This document shows, in pieces, positions 8,801-16,457 of a stretch of 64,000 nt of DNA. The first letter of the stretch is position 1. Each line of letters begins with the position of its first letter. Location of the stretch: contig CP058708.1 of the NCBI GenBank assembly GCA_013414765.1, positions 4,087,553 through 4,151,552 of the forward strand, written 5' to 3'. The position numbers and the translations under genes were made by a program. This DNA is from Candidatus Accumulibacter cognatus (GTDB taxonomy: Bacteria > Pseudomonadota > Gammaproteobacteria > Burkholderiales > Rhodocyclaceae). The notes beneath the pieces are model-generated. The model made no database searches, was not told where the DNA came from, and saw only the letters and a program-made list of their open reading frames with translations.

Positions 8801-9943
8801 GCGCACATCGCCATAGAGCACGACGCCAAGTGGATCGCGTTCGACGAGTTCGGCGCGCGCGCCGCGGCAATGTACCGAGAGCCAAGCGGCTACGCCGCGC
8901 AGGTCGGACACGATGCCGCCGTCCTCGCCGGCCATGAGTGCAACGACGCGACCGAGCGGCAAGCCTTGTCTGTCGATCAGGGCCGCCAGATGCCGTGCGC
9001 CGAGGTATTCGGCGATGCTGCGATGGACAGGGATGCGTTGCTGTTCGCGGTCGTCGCGCTGAAACAGGCCGCTGGCCAGCGCATCGAGCAATGGTGTGTC
9101 ACAGGAGGCGGCAAGCTCGCGCCAGAGACTGTGCTGATCGTCCACCGCGTCTTCGTCGAGGGCAAAGCCGGCGATACCCGCGAGCAGCTGCACGGCGCAG
9201 AGGAAACCTGCCGCGTCGAGCAGGGCATCGTCCGTCCGTGCGCTGGCGCGCGTCGCCGCACGGCGCTCCGCGTTGGGTTCGCGCACCAGTTGCCGGCAGG
9301 CGAGTTCGTAGGTCTTGCGGCGACCGTCGGGCCAGCTTTCGCCAACAGTGCGAGCCAGCAGGGTCAGCGTCTGCGGGTTGCGTAGCAGCTCGGCCAGTCC
9401 GTGGCGTTCCGCTTGGTGGACGAAATCCGCCGGATCGGTGCGGCCGAACTTGCATGCGAGCAACCAGGCGATATCGGCGTCGCTCAGCGGGTCGAGGTGC
9501 AGGACGGCGAGCAAGCCACCAGGCGCAACCTCTAGCAAGGCGGCACGGTCGCTGTCGCCGTACCAGTCGGCCTCGCGGCATGAGAGCCGGAAGGCCCGAC
9601 GACCGAGACGGTCGAGATGCTGCCGAACCTGGTACAGCGGTGTGCGGCCGTCGCCGCCGGCCGCACGCATTTCGTCGAGGCCATCGATGAACAATGTTTT
9701 GCCGGCAAGCTGTGGGCCAGGTTCGAGGGTGGCGAAGGTGCGCGCCGGGAGGTAATGGCCGCCGGTGGCCGCTGCCTCGCGCTTCAACGATTTGGTCTTG
9801 CCGGCACCGGGGTCACCGAGCAGCACATAGGCCGGTACGGCACGAAAATCCTCCAGCGGCTGGCTCTTGCGTTCGCCGCTTTGCTCGTTGCGCGTCGTGC
9901 AGGTGCGCGGCACCAGCAGGTCGGGATCGACGACTTGGCTCAA
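5846..9943 (-). CDS. NACHT-like STAND NTPase with C-terminal PD-(D/E)XK-type nuclease motif
   Basis: A 1365-residue protein. Near the N-terminus are Walker A GDPGAGKT (residues 43-50) and Walker B LFIDGLDEM (84-92), typical of NACHT/STAND NTPases, followed by about 1000 residues of helical, probably repeat-type sequence with no sharp motif. The C-terminus has ADIRV (Asp ~1263), then IEIKK (Glu ~1279, Lys ~1281), a PD-(D/E)XK nuclease core, followed by a strand GIYLVFWFG. STAND proteins oligomerise when a sensor domain binds a trigger and then activate an effector; known anti-phage Avs proteins usually carry the nuclease at the N-terminus, so the order here is different. The start is TTG at 9943, overlapping the upstream ATPase stop (TTGA), implying coupling. 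A defence function is inferred. Confidence 0.85.
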   Translation of the reverse strand: MSQVVDPDLLVPRTCTTRNEQSGERKSQPLEDFRAVPAYVLLGDPGAGKTKSLKREAAATGGHYLPARTFATLEPGPQLAGKTLFIDGLDEMRAAGGDGRTPLYQVRQHLDRLGRRAFRLSCREADWYGDSDRAALLEVAPGGLLAVLHLDPLSDADIAWLLACKFGRTDPADFVHQAERHGLAELLRNPQTLTLLARTVGESWPDGRRKTYELACRQLVREPNAERRAATRASARTDDALLDAAGFLCAVQLLAGIAGFALDEDAVDDQHSLWRELAASCDTPLLDALASGLFQRDDREQQRIPVHRSIAEYLGARHLAALIDRQGLPLGRVVALMAGEDGGIVSDLRGVAAWLSVHCRGARAELVERDPLGVVLYGDVRDFPIDDKRRVLAALEAEAKRYPHFRFQDWTAVPFGALATPDMVPTFLELLADPARSEADIALLDCALDALHYGPRLAEIAAPEELLRFDALLEAVARDASYPSHIRHSALKILLRDLPRHAARLVAIARSVQAGIVEDNDDELLGCLLTELFPEFIRPAVLFDFLHQEKRDRLIGVYRMFWGHHLPKTAQAETLPELLDQLAQRSPALRKSLDDLQVERMAGGLLARALEAHGDTIDDTRLYDWLGAGLDEHDSPRIDDQHQKRVAAWLAARPERYKVTLLVGAARCIGKENVWFCLSNCASRLYGAEPPADIVPWYLDRAAAATHGEFQHFYFAQAAWRLIGQGGQGFLTLDALDYLSPWIAAHPEFEAYLRGFVSCDIDDWRRKDAARKRERDKDREQRQEGWRRHFHEHLDAIRAGSAHPGILHELAQVHLRRFLDIEGETPHERLADFLGGDEELIAAAYAGFRRSLDRDDLPSVTEIIDLETKGRMHLIRQPCLAGMEELYGSDPDAAMQLGEEVLRKLLAFRLTWVAEKDSDWFTALVKARPVLVAEALVAYALPLLRKGREHLYGIWQLAYDDDFAAVARTALPDLLKGFPLRAKNQLLANVLDPLLKGALRHLDRTTLAGIVSARLAQCSMSAAQRVYWLACGLMIAPHGYGALLAAHIGKSRTLAVHLGAFLRDRERLPCASDNLPESTLALLIELLAPGSPPERPLGECWVSPTMQTADEVRAFIDALGGNPSEAARLELERLLTMSKLEPWHKRLCHAAQVQRIARRKACFQRLEVAEVCRTLANRGPANAADLVALADAHLRDLAGKIRDGNTNDYRQYWSLDESNKKLSRSKPENDCRDALLSDLAERLSRLGVDAIKEGYYAEDKRADIRVSFGGAQGFNVPIEIKKDNHSDLWRAIHEQLIERYTRDPGAAGFGIYLVFWFGGNDMPLPQEGKKPRSAAELEERLRQTLSVEESRRIRVCVIDCALRKY

Positions 9944-11193
9944 AACCAGTGCTCCGCCGGATAGGAAAGGAACTCGGCCAGAGGGATGCCACCGTCGCCG
10001 ATCAACAGGTGGCGGCAGGCGCCGAATTCGCGTTCGAAGGTGGCAAGGCCACGCAGTTGCGCCGGCACGGCACCGCTTTTTACTTCAATGGCGACGAGCC
10101 GTTGTCCGCGTTCGAGGACGAAATCCACCTCGTCGGTTCCATCTCGCCAGTAATGGAGGCGGCAGTCCGGCGCAGCCGTGTTGTGCAGGTGTGCGCCGAC
10201 AACGCTCTCCACTACGCGGCCGCGATAGCTGCGGTCGGCTTGGGCCTCGGCTTTTGTGTAACCGGACCCGGCCGACATCAAGGCCATATTCAGTACCATG
10301 AGCTTGGGTGATGATGAACGGCGGCGATGGTGTTGTCCGGCGTATTTCTGCAGACCACGGATCAACCCGGCGTTACCGAGCAGTTCAAGGTAGTGGGCCA
10401 GTGTCACGGTATTTCCCGCATCCTGCAACTGGCCCATCATCTTTGTGTAGGAAAGTTCTTGCCCCGAGTAGCGGCAGCCGAGATGAAACAGCCGGCGCAG
10501 CAGCGCGGGCTTGTCGACCCGTGTCATCATCAGAATGTCCTTCTCGATGCTTGGCTCGATCAGGCCGGTAGTGACGTAGTTGCGCCAGCGCGGCTCACTG
10601 CGGATCAGCGGAGCACTGCCGGGGTAGCCACCGAAATAGAGGTAGTCCTCCAGGTCGAAATCGAAGGCATCGGCCATTTCACGGAAAGACCAATGGGTGA
10701 GGTGGATGGGCTCGAAGCGGCCAACAAGGCTTTCACTCATGCCTTGCAGCATCAGCAGCGGCGACGAGCCAAGAAGGACGACGTGCAGCGCCAGCCCTTC
10801 CGCGCGATCAGCATCCCACAAGCCCTTCACGGTGTCGGACCAGCGCGAAATCTTCTGAATTTCGTCGAGGACAAGGACGTGGCCATCCGCGCTTCTCTGC
10901 GCTGCTTTTCTGGCTCGCTGCCAGATGTCGACCAGCCAGGCGCAGTCGCGGGGCGCAGTCGCTTGGCGCCGGGTAGGCGTAGAACTCGGATCTGCGCGCG
11001 GCAAAGAAGAGTCTTCCGGATCATCCACGGCGACGAAGGAGTAGCGTTCTGGCGGATAGGTAGCAAGCACACTGCGCACCAATGTCGTCTTGCCAACTTG
11101 GCGTGGGCCAGCGACAACAATCAGGAATCGTGGCGGCTCGCGCAGACGCTCTTTCAGTGTTGCGGTTTCAGGGCGTTGATAGGCTGGAATCAC
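9940..11193 (-). CDS. AAA_14/DUF4143-type ATPase, partner of the NACHT-nuclease gene
   Basis: The 417-residue protein shows Walker A GPRQVGKT (residues 29-36), Walker B VLVLDEIQ (Asp110-Glu111), the GSSPLLM sensor region and FGGYPG typical of the family. A C-terminal DUF4143-like domain has DEVDFV...IEVKSG (Asp~357, Glu~370, Lys~372), a PD-(D/E)XK-like pattern. The biochemical roles of such ATPases are poorly known. The start is GTG at 11193, just inside a strong promoter/operator region; the stop overlaps the NACHT gene by 4 nt. The pair probably works as one unit: ATPase plus STAND nuclease. About 40 extra residues rich in Ser/Pro/Arg follow the first strand (residues ~61-85). Confidence 0.85.
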   Translation of the reverse strand: MIPAYQRPETATLKERLREPPRFLIVVAGPRQVGKTTLVRSVLATYPPERYSFVAVDDPEDSSLPRADPSSTPTRRQATAPRDCAWLVDIWQRARKAAQRSADGHVLVLDEIQKISRWSDTVKGLWDADRAEGLALHVVLLGSSPLLMLQGMSESLVGRFEPIHLTHWSFREMADAFDFDLEDYLYFGGYPGSAPLIRSEPRWRNYVTTGLIEPSIEKDILMMTRVDKPALLRRLFHLGCRYSGQELSYTKMMGQLQDAGNTVTLAHYLELLGNAGLIRGLQKYAGQHHRRRSSSPKLMVLNMALMSAGSGYTKAEAQADRSYRGRVVESVVGAHLHNTAAPDCRLHYWRDGTDEVDFVLERGQRLVAIEVKSGAVPAQLRGLATFEREFGACRHLLIGDGGIPLAEFLSYPAEHWF

Positions 11194-11197
11194 TGAA

Positions 11198-11254
11198 TTT
11201 ACAATGGTGAGTAAAATTACTCAGTATTGTAAACGAGCGATGGTTCAATATCAA
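11198..11254 (-). promoter_or_regulatory. Promoter with overlapping 36-bp inverted repeat for the ATPase/NACHT operon
   Basis: On the minus strand there is TTGATA (11249-11254), a 17-bp spacer and TACAAT (11226-11231), a near-consensus sigma-70 promoter. A 36-bp inverted repeat with 17-nt arms (15 of 17 paired, 2-nt centre) covers 11198-11233, with TTTACAAT at the outer ends and a perfect TGAGTAA/TTACTCA inner part. One arm contains the -10 box; the other covers the leader up to 5 nt before the GTG start. A repressor bound here would block transcription. No separate regulator gene is adjacent, so autoregulation or a distant factor is possible. Confidence 0.75.
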
Positions 11255-11420
11255 TCAATGAGTTGCGGGCTTTCCTGATCAATATTCGAATGATTCCAAA
11301 GTAGCCGTCAGAGTGGGAGATAGAGAATACGGTTGTTCGGTTTCCGACCCTCGGCAACGGCTGGTATCAAACTTCTAGCTGGCATGGCTCGTTCGGAACG
11401 GCTACGACAGCTTTGACCGA
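11255..11420. other. Gap between the ATPase promoter and the left fic repeat
   Basis: AT-richer sequence with ATCAATATT-like stretches at about 11277-11290. I see no gene, RNA or clear terminator. With the adjoining promoter region and the leader of the fic remnant it makes a gap of a little over 300 bases without an intact gene. Confidence 0.5.
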
Positions 11421-11973
11421 CGACCTGCCCTATGGCGAAACGTTACGCCCTGCCCGTTTCCTGGGCATCTGCAGAAATGGGTGTAATTGGATGTAGTATG
11501 GTCGGCCATGATCGCCTCGCATGCCGGCCAGATAACCCCGGAAATCCTGAGTCTCATCGCCGGAATCGATGAGTTCAAGGGGGCTTGGCGCGCGCTTGGC
11601 ACGCTGGCGCCGGATCGGCTGGCTGCGCTGCGGCGGGTCGCCACCATCGAGAGCATCGGTTCATCGACCCGCATCGAGGGCAGCAGGCTGTCCGATGACG
11701 GGAAACCACTGGGCGTCGTTTTCGCAACGGCGACGCCATTCGACACGCCATCCCTGATGGCTGAACTGATCAGCTGCTTCAACGCAGAGCGTCAGGCGGG
11801 ACAGTTTCACCCCTTGCTGCTGATCGGTATCTGGATCGTGGTCTTCCTCAAGATCCATCCCTTCCAGGACGGCAACGGCCGGCTCAGCCGTGTTCTCACA
11901 ACCCTGTTGCTCTCTGGCAGGCCGGCTATGCCTACGTGCCTTACAGTTCGTTGGAAAGCGTGGTCGAGCAAAG
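11421..11973 (+). repeat. Left copy of the long direct repeat flanking the type I RM locus
   Basis: It matches 21899-22684 from CGACCTGCCC to GTGGTCGAGCAAAG with few substitutions, but lacks an internal ~240-bp segment (junction near 11696). It carries the 5' leader and part of a fic gene. Both copies lie in the same orientation, either side of hsdM...hsdR. Confidence 0.85.
11508..11973 (+). pseudogene. Fic-family protein gene, left copy, internally deleted and truncated
   Basis: Fic proteins transfer AMP (or another nucleotide moiety) to target hydroxyls using an HPFx[D/E]GNGR loop; class II members block themselves with an N-terminal (S/T)xxxE(G/N) helix. Here the inhibitory motif STRIEG and an intact HPFQDGNGR loop are present. 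However, 80 codons between them are deleted in frame, a 2-nt insertion just after the Fic loop (near 11915; CTCTCTGGC against CTCTTGC in the other copy) shifts the frame, and homology stops at 11973 where repeat R2 begins. The open frame runs on to 12290 but is no longer Fic-like. A functional product is unlikely. Confidence 0.85.
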
Positions 11974-11977
11974 ATTG

Positions 11978-12048
11978 CGGGCAAGGTCGCAGATCGGCTT
12001 CACTTCGGTCAGAATTTCCTGGCACTGGGAACGTCAGATCTTTGGCCA
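11978..12048. repeat. Dispersed repeat R2, copy C
   Basis: Near-identical to 3495-3566. It begins 5 nt after fic homology breaks off, so it sits exactly at the rearrangement point between the fic remnant and the RM locus. Confidence 0.8.
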
Positions 12049-12286
12049 AGGCTGACTCATGGTCGCCAAAAGCGGACTGTCCGCTATGCGCGCCGGGTAG
12101 GACATTCAGAAAGAATAAGCGCTACGTCTCTCGCACCCAAAAGCAGCCCTTGAAATGCTACCCTTGGCTTGATCTTGTCAGGCAGTGCTCATGCATACCG
12201 GAAAGTCAAATGGTCGTGATCATCACGGGCACAAGAAATCGGGCAATTGCGATGCCAATTGACTCCTCACATCTCAGAATCAAGAC
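12049..12286. other. Upstream region of the type I RM operon
   Basis: No gene is seen. A small palindrome CGTGAT-C-ATCACG lies at 12215-12227, about 60 nt before hsdM, and could be an operator. No convincing -35/-10 pair was found. Confidence 0.4.
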
Positions 12287-14452
12287 ATGAGCGCCACCGC
12301 TAACTTTCAACAACTTGCCAACTTCATCTGGTCTGTCGCCGACCTACTGCGCGGCCCCTACCGCCCACCGCAATACGAGCGCGTGATGCTGCCGCTTACG
12401 GTGCTGCGCCGCTTCGACGCTGTGCTGGCGCCCAGCAAGGAGGCCGTGCTCAAGCGCCATGCCGAATTGAGCAGCAAGGGCATCCCCAATATCGACGCCA
12501 TCCTCAACAATCTGGCGAAGGATGAAGACGGCACCGCGCTGGGCTTTCACAACCACAGCCAACTCGACTTCCCCAAGCTCAAAGGCGATCCGGACAACAT
12601 CGGCCGCCATCTGGCCGACTATATCGCGGGTTTTTCCGAGAACATCCGCAAGATCTTCGAGCGCTTCGAGTTCGAAAAGGAGATCGAGAAACTCGAAGAG
12701 TCCAATCGTCTGTATCAAGTGGTCGCCCAGTTCGCCGAGATCGACCTGCACCCGCGCAAGGTCGACAACATCACCATGGGTCTGGTGTTCGAAGACCTGA
12801 TCCGGCGCTTCAATGAAGCCGCCAACGAAACGGCCGGCGATCATTTCACCCCGCGCGAAGTGATCCAGCTCATGGTCAACCTGCTGCTGGAACCCGACAC
12901 CAGTGTGCTCACTCAGGCCGGCGTCATCGTCACCATCTGCGATCCGGCTTGCGGCACGGGTGGCATGCTGGCGGAGGCGCAGAACTGGATCCGCGCCCAC
13001 AACGAACAAGCCACAGTCAAGGTCTTCGGGCAGGACTACAACCCGCGCTCCTATGCCGTGGCCGCCTCCGACCTCTTGATCAAGGGCCACAAGGACGGCC
13101 AGGTGATGCTGGGCAACACCCTCACCGACGACCCGTTTCCGGAGCACCGCTTCGACTACCTGCTGGCCAACCCGCCCTTCGGCGTGGACTGGAAGGCGGA
13201 AAGGAAGGTCATCGACCGCTGGCCCAACTTCCGCGGCTACAGCGGCAAGCTGCCGCGCATCAACGACGGTGCCCTGCTGTTCCTGCTCTACATGATGAGC
13301 AAGTTTCAGGACTACAAATCCGGCGACCGCGACAAGCCGGGCTCGCGTGCTGCCATCGTCTTCAACGGCTCGCCCCTGTTCACCGGCAGCGCTGGCAGCG
13401 GCGAAAGCGAGATCCGCCGCTGGATCATCGAGCGCGACCAGCTCGAAGCCATCGTCGCCCTGCCCGAACAGATGTTCTACAACACCGGCATCGGCACCTT
13501 CATCTGGGTGGTCACCAACCGCAAGGCCGACCACCGCAAGGGCAAGATCCAGCTCATCGACGCCCGTGAGCGCTACACAACAATGAAGCGCAGCCTGGGC
13601 GACAAGCGACGCTACCTCGACCAAGCGGCGCTCGACGCCGTTACCCGCGAACACGGCGCTTGTGCAGACAGCAAGACCAGCCGCGTATTCGACAACACCG
13701 ACTTCGGCTATCGCCGCATCAGCGTGCTGCGCCCGCTACGCCTGCGCTTCCAGATCACTGACGAGGCCCGCGAGCGCTTCCTCAACACCTGCCCCGATCT
13801 GTTCGATGCCCTGCAGGCCGTGCAGGACGAGCTCGGCAACGAACCGCTGCTGGACTGGAACCAGGCCTGGGACGCTATTCAGCAGGTGTTCAGGACCTTG
13901 CCCGACGACATCGAGGGTTGGGCAAAGGGTGCCAAGGGCACGGTGCAGAAGAAGATCTTCCGCGACTGCTTCACCACGGTGGACCCCGAGGCTGCGCCCG
14001 TCATCGCCAAGCATCACAAGGTCGCGCCACTGGACCGTGCCGCTCTGTTCCCCGGCCAGACCGTGCCCGTCGACATCAACAAGGATGAGCTTTACGCCCT
14101 GTTGGGCCTCCATAAGATTCCCTCTTCTCCCCGCGGGGGAGGGGCTCGGGGCGAGGGCGTCTGCATCGAGTACGAACCCGACCCAGCACTCAAGGATGCC
14201 GAGAACATCCCACTGAAGGAGGACATCGCCAGCTACGTGCTGCGCGAGGTGCGCCCCTACGTGGCCGACGCCTGGATCGACCGCGAAACCTTGGACGAGC
14301 AGGACGGCGGCCTCGGCAAGGTGGGCTACGAGATCAATTTCAACCGCGTGTTCTTCCAGTACCAGCCGCCGCGCCCGTTGCACGAGATCGATGCCGAACT
14401 GGCCGCCGTGGAAAAGCGCATCCTCTGCCTGCTCAGCGAGGTAACGCAGTGA
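12287..14452 (+). CDS. hsdM: Type I restriction-modification system, N6-adenine methyltransferase subunit
   Basis: The 721-residue protein has the HsdM_N helical domain (MSATANFQQLANFIWSVADLL) and the catalytic domain with SAM motif I DPACGTGGM (residues ~219-227) and motif IV NPPFG (~294). HsdM methylates adenine at the site chosen by HsdS and, with HsdR, forms the restriction complex. It opens an operon of seven genes, most overlapping (its stop overlaps the next start by 4 nt, GTGA). Residues ~611-624 (SSPRGGGARGEG) come from an inserted palindromic repeat at 14120-14158 that kept the frame. The C-terminal tail after it (YEINFNRVFFQYQPPRPL) is normal for long HsdM proteins. Confidence 0.95.
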   Translation: MSATANFQQLANFIWSVADLLRGPYRPPQYERVMLPLTVLRRFDAVLAPSKEAVLKRHAELSSKGIPNIDAILNNLAKDEDGTALGFHNHSQLDFPKLKGDPDNIGRHLADYIAGFSENIRKIFERFEFEKEIEKLEESNRLYQVVAQFAEIDLHPRKVDNITMGLVFEDLIRRFNEAANETAGDHFTPREVIQLMVNLLLEPDTSVLTQAGVIVTICDPACGTGGMLAEAQNWIRAHNEQATVKVFGQDYNPRSYAVAASDLLIKGHKDGQVMLGNTLTDDPFPEHRFDYLLANPPFGVDWKAERKVIDRWPNFRGYSGKLPRINDGALLFLLYMMSKFQDYKSGDRDKPGSRAAIVFNGSPLFTGSAGSGESEIRRWIIERDQLEAIVALPEQMFYNTGIGTFIWVVTNRKADHRKGKIQLIDARERYTTMKRSLGDKRRYLDQAALDAVTREHGACADSKTSRVFDNTDFGYRRISVLRPLRLRFQITDEARERFLNTCPDLFDALQAVQDELGNEPLLDWNQAWDAIQQVFRTLPDDIEGWAKGAKGTVQKKIFRDCFTTVDPEAAPVIAKHHKVAPLDRAALFPGQTVPVDINKDELYALLGLHKIPSSPRGGGARGEGVCIEYEPDPALKDAENIPLKEDIASYVLREVRPYVADAWIDRETLDEQDGGLGKVGYEINFNRVFFQYQPPRPLHEIDAELAAVEKRILCLLSEVTQ
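14120..14158. repeat. REP-like palindromic element inserted in frame in hsdM
   Basis: The sequence CCCTCTTCTCCCC-GC-GGGGGAGGGG followed by CTCGGGGCGAGGG has a GC-rich hairpin core (CTCCCC/GGGGGAG, about 14127-14141). It resembles the CCCTCTCCC...GGGAGAGGG family of dispersed extragenic palindromes common in proteobacteria. It encodes an alien Gly/Arg/Ser-rich stretch in a variable part of HsdM. Confidence 0.65.
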
Positions 14453-16350
14453 CCGCGCAGGAACTGCTCGAACATCTCAACCTGCTGGACGAAAACGAGC
14501 GCATCGAGGCCAAGCGCGCCGACGAGATCGGCAAATCGCTGCTCGAAACCGTCTGCGCTTTTGCCAACGAGCCGGGCCTCGGAGGCGGCTGGCTGCTGCT
14601 CGGCGTGACGCGCGAAGAGCTGGCCCTGTTCCCCGCCTATGAGATCCAGGGACTCAACCACCCAGACAAGGTCAGCGCTGATCTGGCCAGCCAGGCTGCG
14701 AGCATGTTCAACCGGCCGCTGCGGCTCGACATCCAGGCCGAGGTGCTCGACGGCAAGACGGTGATCGCCGTATTCGTGCCCGAGGCTGCGCCACAGGACA
14801 AGCCGCTCTATCTCAAGGCGCAGGGCTTGCCGCGCGGCGCCTTTCGGCGCATCGGCAGCACCGATCAGCGCTGTAGCGAAGACGACCTGATCGCGCTTTA
14901 CCAGGTTCGACAGCACGAGAGCTTCGATGCCGGTCTGGTGCCGGACGGCACGTTCGACGACTTCTCCCCCGACGCCCTCGCCGACTACCGCCAGTCGCGC
15001 CGCGACACCAACCCCGATGCCGAGGAACTGCGCTGGAGTGATGAAGATTTGCTGCAGGCGCTCGGCTGCGTGCGGCTCAACGCGGACGGGAAATGGCAGC
15101 CCACCGTTGCCGGGCTGGTCCTGTTCGGCAAGCCGGTCGCCTTGCGCAGCATCTTCCCGATGACGCGGGTCGACTACATCCGCGTTCCCGGCCGCGAGTG
15201 GGTGCCCGACCCCGAGCGGCGCTTCGACAGCCTGGAACTGCGCGATCCCTTGTTCCGGCTCATCCGCCGCGTGCAGGCCGCCATCCTCGACGACCTGCCC
15301 AAGGCCTTCGGCCTTGCCGAAGGCGACCTGCAGCGCAAGGACAGCCCCATCGTGCCGCAACGCGTGATCCGCGAAGCCGTCGTCAATGCGCTGATGCACC
15401 GCAGCTACCGCAGCCATGCGCCGGTGCAGATCATCCGCTACAGCAATCGCCTGGAAATCCGCAACCCCGGCTTTTCGCTCAAATCACCCGATCACCTGGG
15501 CGAACCTGGTTCGCTGCCGCGCAACCCCAAGCTCGCCGCCGCGCTCTACGACACCCGCTTTGCCGAAACCAAGGGCAGCGGCGTGCGCGTCATGCGCGAG
15601 ATGTGCGAGAAGGCCGGGCTGGCGCCACCGCTGTTCGAATCCGACCGCGGGCAGGATCAGTTCGTCGTTCGCCTATTTTTCCACCACTTTCTGGGCCCGG
15701 AGGATCTGGCGTGGCTGGCGCGCTTCAAGAATCTTCACCTGTCCGAGGCCGAGGCCCGCGCGCTCGTCGTCGCCCGCGAAGTCGGCGCCATCGACAACGC
15801 CACCTGGCGCGACACCAACAAGGTGGACACCCTGACCGCCAGCCAGTCGCTGAAAAAATTGCGCGACGCCGGTCTGCTCCAGCAGAAAGGTCGTGGCTCG
15901 GCCACCTGGTACCAGCCCACCGGCAAGATGCTGGGTGACGATCACGGCTTGTCCAGTAACCCCGAGGGCTTATCTAGTAACCCCCTGAGCTTATCTAGGG
16001 ACTTGGGCGCCTTGTCTAGGGACCCCAACTCCCTAGATAAGGCCGAAGCCGAACGGAAATCCAAACTCCGCCAGACGCTGCTTGCCGGTCTCCCCGGCGA
16101 GTTGGCGGCCCGAGTTGGCGCTCTGGGGCGTCGCAGCCCGCCTGATGCCGTCCGCGATGTCGTCCTCGACCTGTTGCAACATCGCCCCTGGCGGCTGGAA
16201 GAGTTAGGGCAGCTACTGCAACGCAACCCGGAGTACGTCCGGCAAAAATATGTGCAGCCCTTGCTGGAAGCGGCGCGCATCCGCATGACCCGGCCCGAGG
16301 TGCCCAACGACCCGGAACAGGCGTATCGCGCGGTGGAGGAGCGGCCATGA
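14449..16350 (+). CDS. AlbA_2/Schlafen-like DNA-binding ATP-binding protein in the RM operon
   Basis: The 633-residue protein starts with GTG overlapping the hsdM stop. The N-terminal AlbA_2 (Schlafen AlbA-like) domain is recognisable (ERIEAKRADEIGKSLLETVCAFAN, then GGGWLLLGV). It is followed by the GHKL-like C-terminal module of this family (VIREAVVNALMHRSYR, RYSNRLEIRNPG, TKGSGVRVMRE) and winged-helix-like sequence. Residues ~500-534 are a linker of 7-residue tandem repeats (GLSSNPE type). Such proteins are frequent passengers of type I RM operons, usually annotated as putative transcriptional regulators; their role is unproven. The C-terminal ~100 residues (LEELGQLLQRNPEYVRQKYV) look like a winged helix. 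Confidence 0.85.
   Translation: MTAQELLEHLNLLDENERIEAKRADEIGKSLLETVCAFANEPGLGGGWLLLGVTREELALFPAYEIQGLNHPDKVSADLASQAASMFNRPLRLDIQAEVLDGKTVIAVFVPEAAPQDKPLYLKAQGLPRGAFRRIGSTDQRCSEDDLIALYQVRQHESFDAGLVPDGTFDDFSPDALADYRQSRRDTNPDAEELRWSDEDLLQALGCVRLNADGKWQPTVAGLVLFGKPVALRSIFPMTRVDYIRVPGREWVPDPERRFDSLELRDPLFRLIRRVQAAILDDLPKAFGLAEGDLQRKDSPIVPQRVIREAVVNALMHRSYRSHAPVQIIRYSNRLEIRNPGFSLKSPDHLGEPGSLPRNPKLAAALYDTRFAETKGSGVRVMREMCEKAGLAPPLFESDRGQDQFVVRLFFHHFLGPEDLAWLARFKNLHLSEAEARALVVAREVGAIDNATWRDTNKVDTLTASQSLKKLRDAGLLQQKGRGSATWYQPTGKMLGDDHGLSSNPEGLSSNPLSLSRDLGALSRDPNSLDKAEAERKSKLRQTLLAGLPGELAARVGALGRRSPPDAVRDVVLDLLQHRPWRLEELGQLLQRNPEYVRQKYVQPLLEAARIRMTRPEVPNDPEQAYRAVEERP
15946..16029 (+). repeat. Four 21-bp in-frame tandem repeats in the AlbA_2 gene
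   Basis: Consecutive units encode GLSSNPE, GLSSNPL, SLSRDLG and ALSRDPN, then a partial SLDKAE. The DNA units share TTATCTAG/TGTCTAGG-type cores. The array forms a polar linker between the ATP-binding and C-terminal domains. Whole-unit gain or loss would keep the frame, so length variation among strains is expected. Confidence 0.8.
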
Positions 16351-16457
16351 TGAGATCGGACACGGCGGCAGTGCCGCCGGTCAATCGGCGCGAGATTGAC
16401 GCGCGAGCCCGCGCGGAGCAGCGGATTCGGGAGTTGCTGCGGGAGGTGACGGAATGA
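16347..16457 (+). CDS. 36-aa peptide gene between the AlbA_2 gene and hsdS
   Basis: It begins MMRSDTAAVPPVNRR and ends [11 protein letters not shown]. The ATG overlaps the stop of the upstream gene (ATGATG over CATGA) and its own stop overlaps the hsdS start (ATGA at 16454-16457), so it bridges the two genes with no spare base. The second half is a charged amphipathic helix (ARARAEQRIRELL). It may be a true small subunit or only a translational-coupling leader for hsdS. The family is unknown to me. Confidence 0.5.
   Translation: MMRSDTAAVPPVNRREIDARARAEQRIRELLREVTE

Noticed and set aside
8015-9385. A 456-codon plus-strand open frame
   Set aside because: Antisense to the NACHT-like NTPase; no recognisable domain.
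12344-13654. A 436-codon minus-strand open frame
   Set aside because: Antisense to hsdM catalytic motifs; composition (Val/Asp/Gly/Leu rich) is the usual shadow of coding DNA.
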